DNA of 64,000 nt from positions 744,001-808,000 of the forward strand of contig NZ_CP044067.1 in the NCBI RefSeq assembly GCF_008693385.1. Direction: 5' to 3'. Positions 45,099 to 53,151 of this stretch are shown here, one piece after another; position 1 is the stretch's first letter, and every line of letters starts with the position of its first letter. The DNA is from Cupriavidus pauculus. Lineage in GTDB: Bacteria > Pseudomonadota > Gammaproteobacteria > Burkholderiales > Burkholderiaceae. The position numbers were made by a program, and so were the translations under genes. The notes under the pieces are model-generated. The model was not told the DNA's origin, searched no databases, and was given only the letters and a program-made list of their open reading frames with translations.

Positions 45099-45106
45099 GC
45101 CGTTCG

Positions 45107-46309
45107 TTATGCGGCGGGGGCGGGCGAGCGGACGCACAGCAATGGCACCGCCCCCGCCGCCAGCAACGCGCCGGACAGCGTGAATGCCAGATTGAAGCTA
45201 CCCGTCTCGGCCACGATATAGCCCGTGACGATGGGCGCAACCAGGCCGAAGATATTGCCCACGGTGCTGATAAAGCCGACGGCGCTTCCCACATCGCGCG
45301 CATCGCGGGTCAGGTCATTGGCGAGCGCGAGGTTGAGCGACACCGCCGACGCGCAGGCGGCGAGCGACAGCGTGATGACCGGCACGATCGCCACGAGGTG
45401 GTTCAGGTACGGCACCGCCGCGACCAGCGCGGAGCCGAACAGGCACGCGGCCACCCAGAACTTGCGCGTCCCCGATGCAAGGTTGGCCGGCATGAACGCA
45501 TCGCTCAGCCGCAGCACCGCGACGACCAGCAGCGCGGCGCCAAGATACGTCGCACCCAGCAGCAGTCCGGTCGTCGTGACCGGCAGCGACTGCTCCTTTT
45601 GCAGGTAGCTCGGCAACCATGCCAGAAACAGATGCGTGGAAAACCCGGCGCAGCCGTGTGCGAACGCGCTCGCCCGCATGGGAGCGCTGCCGGCGATGCC
45701 GCGCAGCCCGGCCGAGCCCGATCCCACAGGCTGCGCGGCGTCCACCTGCGCGGGACGTGCGGGACGTCCGCCGTGCCGGTTCCATGCAACCCAGAAGCCC
45801 AGCCACACCGCACCGATGGCCCCCGCCACGATAAAGACGACACGCCATCCCCACGTCGAGATCATGCCCGACAAGGTCACCGCACCGATGGCCGGCCCAA
45901 TCAGGCTGCCACTGTGCAGGATGCCGGTCGCCAGCCCCCATTTGTTTCGGGGCACATGATCCCGAATCGTGCGCGCGCCCGTCGGATAGGTAACCGCGGC
46001 GCAAAGGCCGGCGGCCAGACGGCATGCCAGCAGCGACAGAAAACTCCACGAGAACGCAATGGAGGCACTGGCCGCGGAAAGCAGCCCGATACCGAGGCCG
46101 CCCACCCGATAGGCGCCGAACCGCCCGACCAGATGGCCGGCGGGAATCAGCGCCATGAAGTACAGCCAGCTGAACGACGACAGCAGGTATCCCATCGCCA
46201 CGGGGGACAGACCGAACTCCTCGCTCACCGCGACCGCCGTCAGCGACAGCGCCGTGCGATCGACGTAGAGAATCACGGTTAACGCGGACAGCAGAACGTA
46301 GATTCGCAT
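45107..46309 (-). CDS. MFS transporter (anion:cation symporter / ACS-like)
   Basis: A 400-aa major facilitator with twelve predicted helices. The N-terminal MRIYVLLSALTVILYVDRTA, the loop GRFGAYRVGGLGIGLLSAAS and the midpoint TYPTGARTIRDHVPRNKWGL resemble the ACS family that takes up hexuronates, phthalate and other organic anions. It diverges from a LysR gene across 170 bp and is possibly its target. Substrate is unknown. Confidence 0.88.
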   Translation of the reverse strand: MRIYVLLSALTVILYVDRTALSLTAVAVSEEFGLSPVAMGYLLSSFSWLYFMALIPAGHLVGRFGAYRVGGLGIGLLSAASASIAFSWSFLSLLACRLAAGLCAAVTYPTGARTIRDHVPRNKWGLATGILHSGSLIGPAIGAVTLSGMISTWGWRVVFIVAGAIGAVWLGFWVAWNRHGGRPARPAQVDAAQPVGSGSAGLRGIAGSAPMRASAFAHGCAGFSTHLFLAWLPSYLQKEQSLPVTTTGLLLGATYLGAALLVVAVLRLSDAFMPANLASGTRKFWVAACLFGSALVAAVPYLNHLVAIVPVITLSLAACASAVSLNLALANDLTRDARDVGSAVGFISTVGNIFGLVAPIVTGYIVAETGSFNLAFTLSGALLAAGAVPLLCVRSPAPAA

Positions 46310-46479
46310 CGGCTTCCTGTTCAGAACCCCGGTGCCGTCGGCCTTGCACGCATATCGTTGCTATCGACGTCAGCCGGCTGCCGCAGGTACTGTACTTCAA
46401 CTCGCTTTCACCCGCGCGGTAGAATCCGGTTCTTACCAGACTTGGACGGCACCCCTGCCTCGGGCACGCCTCAATTGCG

Positions 46480-47421
46480 ATGTCATCCAGCCAAGCGCGC
46501 GCCTCGCGACTGCATTTCGATCTGACCACCGTTCAACTGTTTATCGCCGTGGCGGACATGGGCAGCATTACCCGTGGGGCGGAGCGGCTGCATCTGGCGC
46601 CCGCGGCCGCGTCCCGCCGCATCCTCGAGCTCGAATCGCAGTTGGGCGTGTCGTTGTTCGAACGGCTCCCGCATGGCATGGCCGTGACCGAAGCGGGCGG
46701 CGCGCTGCTCGCGCATGCGCGCGGCATCAGCCATACCGTGCAGCGCATGCAGGACGATGCCGCCTCGTATATCGGCGGCGTGCTCGGCGTCGTGCGCATC
46801 GCCGCGCCCAAGTCGGCCGTCATCCAGTTCCTGCCATCGGACATCCAGCGCTGCGCGGCAGAGTGTCCGGGCATTCGCATCGACCTGCAGGAGATGAACA
46901 GCGAGGAGGTCCAGCAATCGCTGCGCCGCGGCATGGCCGACCTGGGCATCTACGACGGCAACCTCGGCGTCGTCGATCTGCCCACCGCGCCCTATCGGTC
47001 CGACCGCCTCGCGCTGGTCGTCGCCAGCCAGCACGCGCTGGCCCGCCGCAAGCGGGTATCGCTCGAGGACGTCCTCGACTGCGACCTGATCGTGCTCAGC
47101 GCGAGCTCGGCCATTTCCATCCTGCTGGAGCGCCTGGCCGCCGAAGCGGGCAGGACGATGCGCATGCGCATGCGGGTGCAGGGGTTCGACAGCATCGCCG
47201 CGCTCGTCGCCGAGAACCTCGGCGCCGGCGTCATGCCGGAAGCCATCGCGAAGAAGGTTGCGGCCGGATCCCGGTTCGTCCGCATACCCATCGACGAGCC
47301 CTGGGCGGAGCGGCGGTTCGTCCTGTGCCACCGGCCCCACGGCGAACTGTCTTCCGCCGCCCATGCGGTATTGCGGGTGCTTGCGCAAAAGGCGAAACCA
47401 GACTTCCCCAAACAGCGATAG
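46480..47421 (+). CDS. LysR-family transcriptional regulator
   Basis: A 313-aa LysR protein. The DNA-binding domain (DLTTVQLFIAVADMGSITRG) begins after a 13-residue extension, and the effector domain starts GVVRIAAPKSAVIQFLPSDI. It precedes a Bug-CoA-transferase-enoyl-CoA hydratase set in the same direction and diverges from an MFS gene, so it may regulate either or both. Its N-terminal form resembles the LysR at 9104. Confidence 0.9.
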   Translation: MSSSQARASRLHFDLTTVQLFIAVADMGSITRGAERLHLAPAAASRRILELESQLGVSLFERLPHGMAVTEAGGALLAHARGISHTVQRMQDDAASYIGGVLGVVRIAAPKSAVIQFLPSDIQRCAAECPGIRIDLQEMNSEEVQQSLRRGMADLGIYDGNLGVVDLPTAPYRSDRLALVVASQHALARRKRVSLEDVLDCDLIVLSASSAISILLERLAAEAGRTMRMRMRVQGFDSIAALVAENLGAGVMPEAIAKKVAAGSRFVRIPIDEPWAERRFVLCHRPHGELSSAAHAVLRVLAQKAKPDFPKQR

Positions 47422-47475
47422 CGTTCCCGGGGCGCTTTGCACATCATGGTCTCCATAACAAGTACCACGGAGACA

Positions 47476-48462
47476 ATGATGCAACGCAGACAGTTCATGC
47501 TCGGCGCGGCGGCCGGGCTGACGGGATTGACCGGGTTAACGCTACCCGGCCTCGTCAGGGCGGCCGACATGGCGGGTCCCGTCCGCATCCTCGTCGGCTT
47601 CGCTCCCGGGGGCGGCACCGATGTGCTGGCCCGCGTGCTGGGCAACAAGCTCACGCAGATGTGGAACACCAGCGTGGTGGTCGAGAACAAGCCCGGCGCT
47701 TCCGGATCGATCGCGGCCGGCTACGTCGCCAAGCAGCCCCCCGATGGCACGACCCTGCTGATGGCGCACGTCAACAGCCATGCCATCGCCCCGGCGATGC
47801 TGGACCTCAAGTACAACCCGCGCACGGATTTCTCCCCCATCGCGATGGTCGGCGTCACGCCCAATATGCTGACGTGCCGCGCCGAACAGAAGATCCGTAC
47901 CGTGGCCGAAGTGGTGGCGCTCTGCCGCCAGAAACCCGGCAAGATCTCTTTCGGCTCTTCGGGCATCGGTTCCTCGCAGCATCTGGCGCTCGAGCTGTTC
48001 CGCATGCAGGCCAAGATCGACGTCGTGCACGTGCCCTACAAGGGATCGGGCCCGCTGGTAGCCGATCTGCTGGGCGGTCAGATCGACTACGCGTTCGATA
48101 CGATGACCGCCGCCACGCCGTTTATCCAGCAGGACAAGGTGGTTGCCATCGCGCAAACCCGCCTGAAACGCGCCGCCGCCTATCCGAACGTGCCCACCCT
48201 GGCCGAGTCCGGCTTCCCCGGCCTCGACGCCGCGTCCTGGTATGGCCTGGTCGGCCCCAAGGGCATGTCTCCCGCGCTTGTCCAGCGCATGAACGCCGAC
48301 GTCAATCGCGCGCTGGCCATGCCCGACGTCGTCGAGCGGCTCAAGAGCTTTGGCGCCGAGGACTACGGTGGCTCCAGCCAGCAGTTCGGCGAATTCATCG
48401 CATCGGAGTCCACCAAATGGGCGAAGGTCGTGAAGGACGCCAACGTCAAGGCGGAGAGCTGA
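47476..48462 (+). CDS. Tripartite tricarboxylate transporter substrate-binding (Bug) protein
   Basis: A 328-aa periplasmic receptor with a Tat-like signal (QRRQFMLGAAAGLTGLTGLT). Family blocks are VRILVGFAPGGGTDVLARVL, VVENKPGASGSIAAGYVAK and VVHVPYKGSGPLVADLLGGQ. It begins a probable operon with a class III CoA-transferase and an enoyl-CoA hydratase. The likely ligand is the acid activated by that CoA-transferase. Confidence 0.92.
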   Translation: MMQRRQFMLGAAAGLTGLTGLTLPGLVRAADMAGPVRILVGFAPGGGTDVLARVLGNKLTQMWNTSVVVENKPGASGSIAAGYVAKQPPDGTTLLMAHVNSHAIAPAMLDLKYNPRTDFSPIAMVGVTPNMLTCRAEQKIRTVAEVVALCRQKPGKISFGSSGIGSSQHLALELFRMQAKIDVVHVPYKGSGPLVADLLGGQIDYAFDTMTAATPFIQQDKVVAIAQTRLKRAAAYPNVPTLAESGFPGLDAASWYGLVGPKGMSPALVQRMNADVNRALAMPDVVERLKSFGAEDYGGSSQQFGEFIASESTKWAKVVKDANVKAES

Positions 48463-48520
48463 GGCCACCCTTCTGACGCCCAGCGCGACACCGAACAGAA
48501 ACCCCTAGCAGGATACGACG

Positions 48521-49756
48521 ATGACCGATGCGCGCAACGATCAGGCACAGCGCAGTGCCACCCCATTGCCTCTGGCAGGCGTCCGGGTGCTGGATGTGAC
48601 CCAGGTCATGGCCGGCCCCTATGCCTGCATGCTGCTGGCCGACCTCGGCGCCGACGTGATCAAGATCGAACCGCCGAAAGGCGGCGACCAGACGCGCGGC
48701 GCGATGGGATTCAAGATGAAGGGCCCGGACAGCATGGGCTTTCTGAACATGAATCGCAACAAGCGAAGCATGACGCTGGACCTCAAGACCGAATCGGCGC
48801 GCGAGGTCTTTCTGCGGCTCGCGAAAACCGCGGACATCCTCGTCGAGAACTATCGGCCCGGTGTCATGAAGCGCCTTGGCATCGACTACGACACGCTGCG
48901 CGAGATCAATCCCAGGCTCGTCTATTGCAGCATCTCGGGTTTCGGGCAGTCGGGACCGTGGGCCACGCGGCCCGGATTCGACCTGATGGCGCAGGCCATG
49001 TCGGGCGTGATGAGCGTGACCGGTTACCCCGGCGGCGCGCCGGTCAAGGCCGGCGTGCCCGTGGCCGACATCGGCTGCGCGCTGTTCGCGGTGTACGGCA
49101 TGCTCTCCGCCTATATCGGCGCGAAGGCCACCGGCAAGGGCCAGTACGTGGATGCCTCGCTGTTCGACTCCGCGCTCGCGTTCTCCATCTGGGACACCTC
49201 GGAGTACTGGGGCACAGGCCGCGAGCCGGAGCCGCTCGGCACGTCCAATCGCATGAGCGCGCCGTATCAGGCCGTGAAGGCCGCCGACGGCTACTTCGTG
49301 ATGGGCGCGACGAACCAGAAGCTCTGGCAGTTGCTCTGCAACACGCTCGAACGGCCCGATCTGCTCGCGGACGAGCGCTTCGGCACCGTGGCGTTACGCC
49401 TCGCCAACCGCAACGAACTGATTCCGGCCCTCGAGGAGAGCTTTGCCGCGGACAGCTGCGACAGCTGGATCGAACGCCTGCTGGAAGCGGGGATCCCGGC
49501 CGGGCCGATCCTGACGTATCCTCAGGCTTTCGACAGCGAGCACGGGCGGCACCGCCAGATGCGCATCGAGATCGATCACCCGATCGAGGGCAAGGTGCCC
49601 AATATCGGCTTTGCCGTCAAAATGGGCGGCACCCCGCAGCAGGTGCGCCGCCACCCACCGCTGCTGGGCGAGCATACGGCAGAGGTACTGGACGAGCTCG
49701 GGCTGTCGAAGGACGAGCAGGCGTCGCTGGCCGATGCCGGCGCGTTTGGCGGATAA
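48521..49756 (+). CDS. CaiB/BaiF (class III) CoA-transferase
   Basis: A 411-aa enzyme with GVRVLDVTQVMAGPYACMLL, DVIKIEPPKGGDQTR, and RPGFDLMAQAMSGVMSVTG containing the catalytic aspartate. It should load CoA onto an acid taken up by the preceding Bug protein, giving a substrate for the enoyl-CoA hydratase that follows after a 13-bp gap. The acid itself is not determinable from sequence. Confidence 0.92.
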   Translation: MTDARNDQAQRSATPLPLAGVRVLDVTQVMAGPYACMLLADLGADVIKIEPPKGGDQTRGAMGFKMKGPDSMGFLNMNRNKRSMTLDLKTESAREVFLRLAKTADILVENYRPGVMKRLGIDYDTLREINPRLVYCSISGFGQSGPWATRPGFDLMAQAMSGVMSVTGYPGGAPVKAGVPVADIGCALFAVYGMLSAYIGAKATGKGQYVDASLFDSALAFSIWDTSEYWGTGREPEPLGTSNRMSAPYQAVKAADGYFVMGATNQKLWQLLCNTLERPDLLADERFGTVALRLANRNELIPALEESFAADSCDSWIERLLEAGIPAGPILTYPQAFDSEHGRHRQMRIEIDHPIEGKVPNIGFAVKMGGTPQQVRRHPPLLGEHTAEVLDELGLSKDEQASLADAGAFGG

Positions 49757-49769
49757 CGGAAAACGGCCA

Positions 49770-50564
49770 ATGACAGAACCCTCGGCACAAGGACAGGTCA
49801 CGCTCTCCAGACAGGGCCCAATCGCCTTCATCACGTTCGACCGCCCGGCGGCTCGCAACGCGATGACGTGGGCGATGTACGACCAGCTGGGCGCGCATTG
49901 CAAATCGCTGGCCGCCGACACGGCCGACCGCCCCCGCGTGGTGGTGTTGCGCGGCGCCGGCGGAGAAGCCTTCGTCGCGGGCAGCGATATCGCGCAGTTC
50001 CAGCAATTCACGGGCGGCGACGACGGCATTGCCTACGAGGCCGGTATCGACGAAGGCATCGGCCTGATCGAACGGCTGCCCATGCCGACCGTGGCCGTCG
50101 TCGATGGCTGGGCCGTCGGCGGCGGACTGGCCATTGCCACCGCCTGCGACTTCCGCCTGGCTACCCCGAAAGCCCGCTTCGGCGTGCCGATCGCCAAGAC
50201 ACTCGGCAATACGCTCTCCGCCGAGAACCTCGCCAAACTGCGCGCCGCGTGGGGCTTGCAGCCCGTCCGGCGCATGCTGCTGCTCGCGCAGATTCTGGAC
50301 GCCGACACCGCGCTGGCATGCGGCTTCCTGCATGGCATCCATGCGCCCGAGGAGATCGACGCGCAGCTCGCCGCGCTCTGCGACCAGCTCGGCGCGCTGG
50401 CGCCCGTCACCCAGAGCGTCGTGAAGGAAGCCCTGCGCCGCCAGACCGTCGAGGCCGTGGCCGACACCGACGATCTCGTGCGTACGTGCTACGCCAGCGA
50501 AGATTTCCGGGAAGGCGTCGATGCCTTCGTGAACCGCCGCCCGCCGGCGTGGAAGGGGCGCTAG
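49770..50564 (+). CDS. Enoyl-CoA hydratase/isomerase family protein
   Basis: A 264-aa crotonase-fold enzyme. The start FITFDRPAARNAMTWAMYDQ, the oxyanion-hole segment GAGGEAFVAGSDIAQF, and the second oxyanion block PTVAVVDGWAVGGGLAIATA are typical. Of the two hydratase glutamates, the one after GGGLA is replaced (ACDFRLAT region), so the reaction could be isomerisation, hydrolysis or hydration. The third gene of the Bug-CoA-transferase operon. Confidence 0.88.
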   Translation: MTEPSAQGQVTLSRQGPIAFITFDRPAARNAMTWAMYDQLGAHCKSLAADTADRPRVVVLRGAGGEAFVAGSDIAQFQQFTGGDDGIAYEAGIDEGIGLIERLPMPTVAVVDGWAVGGGLAIATACDFRLATPKARFGVPIAKTLGNTLSAENLAKLRAAWGLQPVRRMLLLAQILDADTALACGFLHGIHAPEEIDAQLAALCDQLGALAPVTQSVVKEALRRQTVEAVADTDDLVRTCYASEDFREGVDAFVNRRPPAWKGR

Positions 50565-50623
50565 AGCCGGATCGGTAATGGCCGCTATACTTCCCAGTCT
50601 ACCGAGGCCATTGCACGCTCATA

Positions 50624-51130
50624 GTGAATACCCAGACCAGCCACGAGTCACGCAGCAGCGAGGACAGCGACTACGACTTTACCGAGCAGGTCGGCCACCT
50701 GCTGCGCCGCGCGTACCAGCGGCATGTCTCGATTTTCCAGCAGACGATTCCCGATTCGCAGCTGACCGCCGGCCAGTTCGTGGTGCTCTGCGCGATCCAG
50801 GCGCAGGGGCCCTGCTCCCTGAGCGCCATCGCCCGCGCCACGGCCATCGATCAGGCAACGGTGCGCGGCATCATCGAACGCCTGAAGTCGCGGGACCTGA
50901 TCGTCGTCTCGCACGACGCGCGCGACCGCCGCAAGGTCGTGGTGCTGCTGTCGCCCGCCGGGCAAACACTGATCGGTGAGGTCGTCCCCTTCGCGCAGGA
51001 CATCAGCGAGCGCACCATGGGCGGCCTGAACCCCGCCGAGCGCGTCGCGCTGCTGTATCTGCTGCGCAAGCTGAGCGACCTCGAGGACGCGTCGCCCGAA
51101 CCCGTCGCCGACGCCGACGGCACCGCCTGA
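50624..51130 (+). CDS. MarR-family repressor, NicR/BpsR-like
   Basis: A 168-aa MarR protein with a GTG start. The winged helix is ACSLS...AIARATAIDQATVRGIIERL followed by the wing SHDARDRRKVVVLLSPAGQ. The flanking DFTEQVGHLLRRAYQRHVSI and NPAERVALLYLLRKLSDLED match my memory of the NicR/BpsR group, which represses nicotinate catabolism and responds to 6-hydroxynicotinate. It lies 193 bp before nadC in the same direction and is the best candidate to bind the TTnGAnnTCnAA sites ahead of nadC and the fusion gene. That assignment is inference. Confidence 0.85.
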   Translation: MNTQTSHESRSSEDSDYDFTEQVGHLLRRAYQRHVSIFQQTIPDSQLTAGQFVVLCAIQAQGPCSLSAIARATAIDQATVRGIIERLKSRDLIVVSHDARDRRKVVVLLSPAGQTLIGEVVPFAQDISERTMGGLNPAERVALLYLLRKLSDLEDASPEPVADADGTA

Positions 51131-51210
51131 CGCGCTCCCCGTCCCTTTCCCCCCGCCCCCATTTGTCGGTTCCACGCCTCCCGCCGGGGACCCGTCACGC
51201 TCCGATAATC

Positions 51211-51280
51211 TTAGAGATCGAATAATTGTTGACATCGCCTGTCCACGCGATAGTATTACGCCATGGACTTCGATCTCTAA
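51211..51280 (+). promoter_or_regulatory. nadC promoter bracketed by two operator dyads
   Basis: Operators TTAGAGATCGAA (51211-51222) and TTCGATCTCTAA (51269-51280) are exact inverted copies, each itself an imperfect dyad fitting TTnGAnnTCnAA. Their centres are 58 bp apart. Between them are TTGACA (51229-51234), a 16-bp spacer and TAGTAT (51251-51256). The layout is repeated base for base in spacing before the kinase-phosphorylase fusion gene. Confidence 0.8.
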
Positions 51281-51323
51281 CGATTTTTGGAAGTGCCAAA
51301 TCCACCGACTCTGGAGCTGACAA

Positions 51324-52157
51324 ATGTATGACATCTACACCACCGACAAGCTGATCGACCTTTGGCTGACCGAAGACATCGGCATCTGCGACCTGACGGT
51401 CCAGACGATGATCGAGCCGGGCGAAACCGGCACGTTCTGCATGAACGCCCGCGAGCCGATGCTCATCGCCGGTATCGACGTGGCCGCCCGCATCTTCGCG
51501 CGCTACGATCCGTCGCTGTCCATCGACGTGCGCGTTGCCGATGGCGACAAGGTGGAAAAGGGTGCCATCCTGCTGAACGTCAGCGGCAATGCGCGTAGCG
51601 TGCTGACGGCCGAACGGACCGCCCTCAATATCATGCAGCGGCTGTGCGGCATCGCCAACCACACGGCGAAGTATGCCGAGGCCATTGCCCATACCAAGGC
51701 GCGCCTGATCGACAGCCGCAAGACCACGCCGGGCCTGCGCGCGCTGGAAAAGCATGCGGTGACCTGCGGTGGCGGCCTGAACCACCGGCTGAGCCTCGAC
51801 AATGGCGTGATGATCAAGGACAACCACATCGCGGTCTGCGGCAGCATTGCCGCCGCGGTGGAGCGCGTGCGCCGCAAGCTGCCGGTGCTGACGAAGCTGG
51901 AGGTGGAGTGCGACCGTCTGGAGCAGGTGCATGAAGCCCTGGCGGCCGGCGTGGACGTGATCATGCTGGACAACATGTCCGTGCCCGACATGAAGGAAGC
52001 GGTACAGATCGTGAACGGCCGCACCAAGGTCGAAGCCTCGGGCGGTATCCGCCTGGAAACGATTCGTCCGATCGCGGAAACCGGTGTGGACTATATCTCC
52101 ACGAGCAAGATCACGCAGTCGGCCCCGGCCGTGGATATCGGCCTCGACGAAGCCTGA
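51324..52157 (+). CDS. nadC: Quinolinate phosphoribosyltransferase (nicotinate-nucleotide diphosphorylase, carboxylating)
   Basis: A 277-aa NadC. It converts quinolinate and PRPP to nicotinate mononucleotide, CO2 and pyrophosphate. All expected active-site residues are present: Arg98 (TAERTALN), Arg132-Lys133 (DSRKTTPGLR), His154-Arg155 (NHRLSL) and Lys165 (VMIKDNH). A GGAG site precedes the ATG. Unlike the usual biosynthetic locus it has no nadA or nadB next to it. It sits instead in a nicotinate-catabolism neighbourhood under a module shared with the PhnN-phosphorylase fusion. A good hairpin terminator follows, so it is monocistronic. ModD was considered and rejected on motif grounds. Confidence 0.93.
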   Translation: MYDIYTTDKLIDLWLTEDIGICDLTVQTMIEPGETGTFCMNAREPMLIAGIDVAARIFARYDPSLSIDVRVADGDKVEKGAILLNVSGNARSVLTAERTALNIMQRLCGIANHTAKYAEAIAHTKARLIDSRKTTPGLRALEKHAVTCGGGLNHRLSLDNGVMIKDNHIAVCGSIAAAVERVRRKLPVLTKLEVECDRLEQVHEALAAGVDVIMLDNMSVPDMKEAVQIVNGRTKVEASGGIRLETIRPIAETGVDYISTSKITQSAPAVDIGLDEA

Positions 52158-52204
52158 TTCGCGCGCGGTTCCCAGTTGTAGCGCCTTCTACCCGAGAAGG
52201 CTTC

Positions 52205-52235
52205 GCCCTCGCCGGTTCGCCGTCGAGGGCTTTTT
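52205..52235 (+). terminator. Rho-independent terminator of nadC
   Basis: GCCCTCG and CGAGGGC form a seven-base stem with a 12-base loop, followed directly by TTTTT. It lies 48 bp past the nadC stop. Confidence 0.82.
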
Positions 52236-52240
52236 GCCGT

Positions 52241-52271
52241 GGTGCGCCGTGGTGCGCCGTGGTGCGCCCGT
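52241..52271. repeat. 10-bp tandem repeat after nadC
   Basis: GGTGCGCCGT occurs at 52241 and 52251, with a third slightly altered copy from 52261. Non-coding, between the nadC terminator and the convergent MarR gene. Confidence 0.75.
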
Positions 52272-52288
52272 GGCGCGCCGGCGATACG

Positions 52289-52834
52289 TCAAAGATCCGA
52301 CAGCAGCCGCCCCACTTCCTGCGTGGACGGCACGCGGCGCCCGCGTTCCGCCAGCGCCATCTCGTCGGCGACCAGCTTCTGCGTGATGGAGATCAGCACC
52401 CGGCGCGTCGTCAGCACGTCCTCCTCGCTGACGCCCTCCACACTGAGCGTATTGACCTCGGTCGCCAGCGGCTCCAGCTTCTTGCGCAGCGCGCGCCCCG
52501 TCTTGCTCAGGAACACGTGCACCTTCTTCTTGTTGCCGGGCAGATGCATGCGCTCCACGTAGCCCAGCGCCTCCAGCGCCTTGACCGCCGAGAACGTGGT
52601 GGGCTCCGTCACGCCCGCCCGCTCGCTCAGGTCGCGCTGCGAGAGGCCATCGTGGCGCCAGAGAATGCGCAGGATGGTCCAGTGGCCGTACGACACCGAA
52701 TGATTGGCCAGCCGCAGCTGCAGCGCGCGGATATACGCGCGGGCTGCGTCCTTCACCAGGTGCGCAAGGCGTTCTTCACTGGCGTCGTCCAGCGGGACGG
52801 GTACTGCGGGGCTATCTGGCTTTTTCGTGGCCAT
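52289..52834 (-). CDS. MarR-family transcriptional regulator
   Basis: A 181-aa MarR protein distinct from that at 50624. The winged helix is DGLSQRDLSERAGVTEPTTF followed by LEALGYVERMHLPGNKKKVH. It converges on nadC and diverges from the PhnN-phosphorylase fusion. A 7+6+7 bp dyad lies about 90 bp upstream of its start, suggesting autoregulation. The start at 52834 (MATKKPDSPAV) has no ribosome-binding consensus, so exact initiation is unsure. Effector unknown. Confidence 0.87.
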   Translation of the reverse strand: MATKKPDSPAVPVPLDDASEERLAHLVKDAARAYIRALQLRLANHSVSYGHWTILRILWRHDGLSQRDLSERAGVTEPTTFSAVKALEALGYVERMHLPGNKKKVHVFLSKTGRALRKKLEPLATEVNTLSVEGVSEEDVLTTRRVLISITQKLVADEMALAERGRRVPSTQEVGRLLSDL

Positions 52835-53074
52835 GGCGATGACAGGAGGCGTAAAGGAACAGAACGGCGCACATGATAGCGCGTCTGGCCACGGACCCGC
52901 GTCCAGCGCCATTCCGCACTCGATGTAGCGATCACTACATCAGTGCGTCATGCGCGTTGTCCATGCATCCCGCACCGCTAGCGCGCATGGTCTCCGCTAG
53001 CGTTTTCCCTGAGAAAACCCCGAATCCCGCGTACACACTCGATTTCCGGGAGCTGGCCCGTCCTTTGCATAAAC
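52835..53074. other. Divergent promoter region of the second MarR gene
   Basis: Together with the operator module to its right this makes a 300-bp gap between the MarR gene and the fusion gene. It contains the dyad at 52922-52941 and otherwise no supported gene. Confidence 0.5.
52922..52941. promoter_or_regulatory. Palindromic operator upstream of the second MarR gene
   Basis: GATGTAG-CGATCA-CTACATC is a perfect 7+7 bp dyad. Its inner 15 bp are identical, on the opposite strand, to the TetR operator region at 14084-14098. Confidence 0.55.
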
Positions 53075-53144
53075 TTAGACATCGAACTTAACTTGACACG
53101 CTATCGGCGGGTGCTAGCATAAGCCTACAAACTTCGATGTCTAA
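53075..53144 (+). promoter_or_regulatory. Fusion-gene promoter bracketed by two operator dyads
   Basis: Operators TTAGACATCGAA (53075-53086) and TTCGATGTCTAA (53133-53144) are exact inverted copies with centres 58 bp apart. TTGACA (53093-53098), a 16-bp spacer and TAGCAT (53115-53120) lie between them. Gaps from operator to -35 (6 bp) and from -10 to operator (12 bp) equal those of the nadC promoter. Confidence 0.82.
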
Positions 53145-53151
53145 GTTAAAT

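Noticed and set aside
51324..52157. nadC as ModD (molybdenum-associated homologue), given the nearby molybdoenzyme
   Set aside because: It has the NadC motifs RKTTPGLR and NHRLSL with all PRPP/quinolinate residues.
52241..52271. 10-bp repeats after nadC as a regulatory element
   Set aside because: They lie past a good terminator and before a convergent stop, so they are more simply repeat slippage in non-coding DNA.
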